Of a DNA stretch of 64,000 bases, positions 62,278 to 64,000 are shown piece after piece. The notes beneath the pieces were generated by a model that saw only the letters and a list, made by a program, of their open reading frames with translations, searched no databases and was not told where the DNA came from. Made by a program: the position numbers and the translations under genes. The DNA is from Dyadobacter bucti (GTDB lineage Bacteria > Bacteroidota > Bacteroidia > Cytophagales > Spirosomataceae): NCBI RefSeq assembly GCF_005869225.1, contig NZ_SWFP01000005.1, forward strand, positions 558,001-622,000. Reading direction: 5' to 3'. Each line of letters begins with the position of its first letter. The stretch's first letter is position 1.

Positions 62278-63438
62278 ATGATCAAAAGAATAGCAGCAAA
62301 CAAAATATCTCAACTGGCGTCCGTTTTCAAATCAGTTGCGGTAACGGGTCCTAGGCAATCTGGGAAAACTACGTTAGTCAAAATGCTTTTTCCGGATAAA
62401 ACCTATTTGTCGCTGGAAAATCCTGATATCAGACGATTTGCAATCGAAGATCCAAGGGGTTTTTTGAAAAGATATGAAACCGGAGCCATTCTGGATGAAG
62501 TGCAGAGAACGCCGGAATTGTTCTCCTATCTTCAGGAAGTGCTGGATACTTCGTCTGAGCCGGGTCGGTTTATCATGACGGGCTCCAATAATTTTCTATT
62601 ACAACAAAATATATCGCAAACTTTGGCTGGTCGGGTGGCGATTTTAAATCTGCTGCCTTTTAGTACAACAGAACTGTTTTCGGATTCACAAACTGCGCCT
62701 GATGAAAATGAGCTGATCGTCAAAGGACTCTATCCGCCTGTTTACGATATGAATATTCCAGCGGAAGACTGGTTTCCCAACTATCTCCGCACATATATAG
62801 ACAGGGATGTACGCCAGATCAAAAATATTACAGATCTTATTGTCTTTGAACGTTTTATTCGGTTGCTGGCAGGCAGAACTGGCCAGGAACTGAACCTTAC
62901 TTCGCTAGCGGTTGAAACGGGCGTAGATACAAAAACGGTACAGTCCTGGATCGGGATCCTGGAAAGCAGTTTTATCATTTACCTGCTCCGGCCGCATGAT
63001 CGGAATTTTAATAAAACATTGGTAAAACGACCCAAAATCTATTTTTACGACACTGGTCTGGTATGCTCTCTGCTGGGGATACTGAGTGCGGATCAATTAC
63101 AGCAGCATCCGTTAAGAGGGGGTTTATTCGAAAGCCTGGTGGTTACAGAATTACTGAAAAATCGCACCAACGTGGGTAAGCAGGTCAATTTATATTACTG
63201 GCGCGATAAAACCGGGCATGAAGTCGACGTGATTATTGATAATGGAACGTCGCTTTTGCCCGTGGAGATCAAAGCGGGAAAAACTATTAACACCGAATTT
63301 TTTAAAAGCCTGATTTATTGGAATAAACTTAGTGAATCGGAGAAAGGAATAATTGCTTATGCCGGAAGTCAGGAAGAAGACCGCTCGAATGGCATCAGCG
63401 TCCAAAACTGGTTCAAGATGATCAAATCGGAGATTTGA
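62278..63438 (+). CDS. AAA_14 ATPase with DUF4143 (nuclease-like) C-terminal domain, copy 2
   Basis: A 386-residue protein with the same layout as copy 1: Walker A TGPRQSGKTT (23-32), Walker B-like GAILDEVQRTP (about 66-76), sensor TGSNNFLL, a helix-turn-helix-like LAVETGVDTKTVQSWIGIL, and a DUF4143 part ending GHEVDVIIDNG and LPVEIKAGKT, a PD-(D/E)xK-like core. Start at ATG 62278; a TTG two codons upstream overlaps the promoter-like box. Its 3' end overlaps the convergent hydrolase gene by 17 nt. Role unknown. Confidence 0.9.
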   Translation: MIKRIAANKISQLASVFKSVAVTGPRQSGKTTLVKMLFPDKTYLSLENPDIRRFAIEDPRGFLKRYETGAILDEVQRTPELFSYLQEVLDTSSEPGRFIMTGSNNFLLQQNISQTLAGRVAILNLLPFSTTELFSDSQTAPDENELIVKGLYPPVYDMNIPAEDWFPNYLRTYIDRDVRQIKNITDLIVFERFIRLLAGRTGQELNLTSLAVETGVDTKTVQSWIGILESSFIIYLLRPHDRNFNKTLVKRPKIYFYDTGLVCSLLGILSADQLQQHPLRGGLFESLVVTELLKNRTNVGKQVNLYYWRDKTGHEVDVIIDNGTSLLPVEIKAGKTINTEFFKSLIYWNKLSESEKGIIAYAGSQEEDRSNGISVQNWFKMIKSEI

Positions 63439-64000
63439 TAAATTCAATAATCTCTCCATACCTCCTGTTCCAGGGATTGAAAAACTGGGTGATCATCGGA
63501 ACGTGCTTTTTGTTTTTCTGAACTCGATACGTAGTTTCAGGAGCAAATTCTTTCAATGAGGCAATGAACTTTTCGTTGCTTTTCGAAATAGAAGGATACG
63601 TCTTGCCGCCCCGGTAAATCAGCATCGGAGGCATGGATTTGTGCAGATGATAAAGCGGGGTCGCCTTTTTCCAGATAGCAGGGTCGGATGTGAAAGTGTT
63701 CATGTAAGTGTGACCTTTTTCAAATTTTTCTTCTTGCAAATAACCATCCATATCCAGACCTGCGGCGTCAATCAGGATGGTTCCGGCTATCGGGTTTTCT
63801 ATTCCAAGATTTTTGAAATACTGATCATCAGTGGAAATCAGAGCGGCCAAGTGCCCGCCAGCTGAATGTCCCGAAACAAATATCCGCTCCGGATTTCCGC
63901 CGTATTTGCTTATATTTTCTTTTACCCACTTCACGGCCTGTGCAGAGGCTTCGGCCATTGTTTCGTAATTGGCGGCAGGGCTCAGCGGATAATCGATGAT
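63422..64000 (-). CDS. Alpha/beta-hydrolase, carboxylesterase-like (5' end outside window)
   Basis: The C-terminal 192 residues or so of an alpha/beta hydrolase; the frame is open to the right edge. VSGHSAGGHLAALI has the nucleophile elbow GHSAG, and DYPLSPAANYETMAEASAQAVKWVKENI is typical of the segment before it in esterase/lipase-3 or BD-FAE type enzymes. The usual acid (GxxD) reads RGGKTYPS, so the Asp is not obvious; KKHVPMITQF may hold the catalytic His. Acts on an ester, substrate unknown. Convergent with the ATPase gene. Confidence 0.85.
   Translation of the reverse strand: MIDYPLSPAANYETMAEASAQAVKWVKENISKYGGNPERIFVSGHSAGGHLAALISTDDQYFKNLGIENPIAGTILIDAAGLDMDGYLQEEKFEKGHTYMNTFTSDPAIWKKATPLYHLHKSMPPMLIYRGGKTYPSISKSNEKFIASLKEFAPETTYRVQKNKKHVPMITQFFNPWNRRYGEIIEFIKSPI

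Overview
The window looks like a chromosomal segment of a member of the Bacteroidota, most likely Cytophagales (Spirosomaceae/Dyadobacter-like). The pointers are a SusC/SusD pair, a type IX secretion C-terminal sorting domain, TAnnTTTG-type promoter boxes with no Shine-Dalgarno sequences, the PhoR-type kinase and the ligase-associated repair genes. No tRNA, rRNA, CRISPR array or prophage was seen. The genus is an inference; no search could be run.

Layout. 1-2.4 kb: end of a surface-glycan block (sugar aminotransferase, GT2 glycosyltransferase, methyltransferase). 2.4-5.0 kb: SDR oxidoreductase, TetR repressor and quinone oxidoreductase, each preceded by the same GAAy-N4-GTTC palindrome, so probably one small regulon. 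5.1-9.0 kb: KefG-like flavoprotein with a CPA2 cation/proton antiporter, then a convergent sodium/solute symporter. 9.0-14.7 kb, minus strand: a five-gene locus with a fatty acyl-AMP ligase, acyl carrier protein, cytochrome P450, MBOAT acyltransferase and SGNH-like membrane protein, laid out like a dlt operon with an added P450. This is the best candidate for an undescribed pathway. 14.8-15.5 kb: a possible structured small RNA, a small lipoprotein, and a DnaA-box palindrome that may be oriC. 15.5-17 kb: Dabb protein and a sensor kinase.

17.5-22.3 kb: SusC/SusD nutrient importer without neighbouring enzymes. 22.4-23.3 kb: a deletion scar joining the remains of pyruvate carboxylase and an XRE regulator. 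23.3-32 kb: cytochrome/FG-GAP lipoprotein, Tat-exported phospholipase C, methyltransferase, two-component system, USP-like protein, bestrophin channel. 32.1-33.65 kb: seven copies of a palindrome-rich repeat without coding potential. 33.8-38.1 kb: two tandem amidohydrolases and a cytochrome-linked sorbosone-type dehydrogenase. 38.2-45.8 kb: four tandem surface-fibre genes (YadA-like head repeats plus S74 self-cleaving chaperone), the last one frameshifted, followed by a T9SS-sorted protein.

45.9-50.3 kb: nitrilase/GNAT/SnoaL operon, small membrane protein, polytopic GT-C-like protein. 50.4-54.1 kb: iron-siderophore/cobalamin-type ABC importer plus a DUF5618 protein. 54.2-62.2 kb: the four-gene DNA repair set (MBL exonuclease, ATP-dependent ligase, Lhr-type helicase, PdeM), split by a cargo of an AAA_14/DUF4143 ATPase, a DUF433 protein and a broken VapBC pair. 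62.2-63.4 kb: a second AAA_14/DUF4143 ATPase. Both ATPase genes begin within 0-15 nt of a long perfect palindrome. The right edge cuts an alpha/beta hydrolase.
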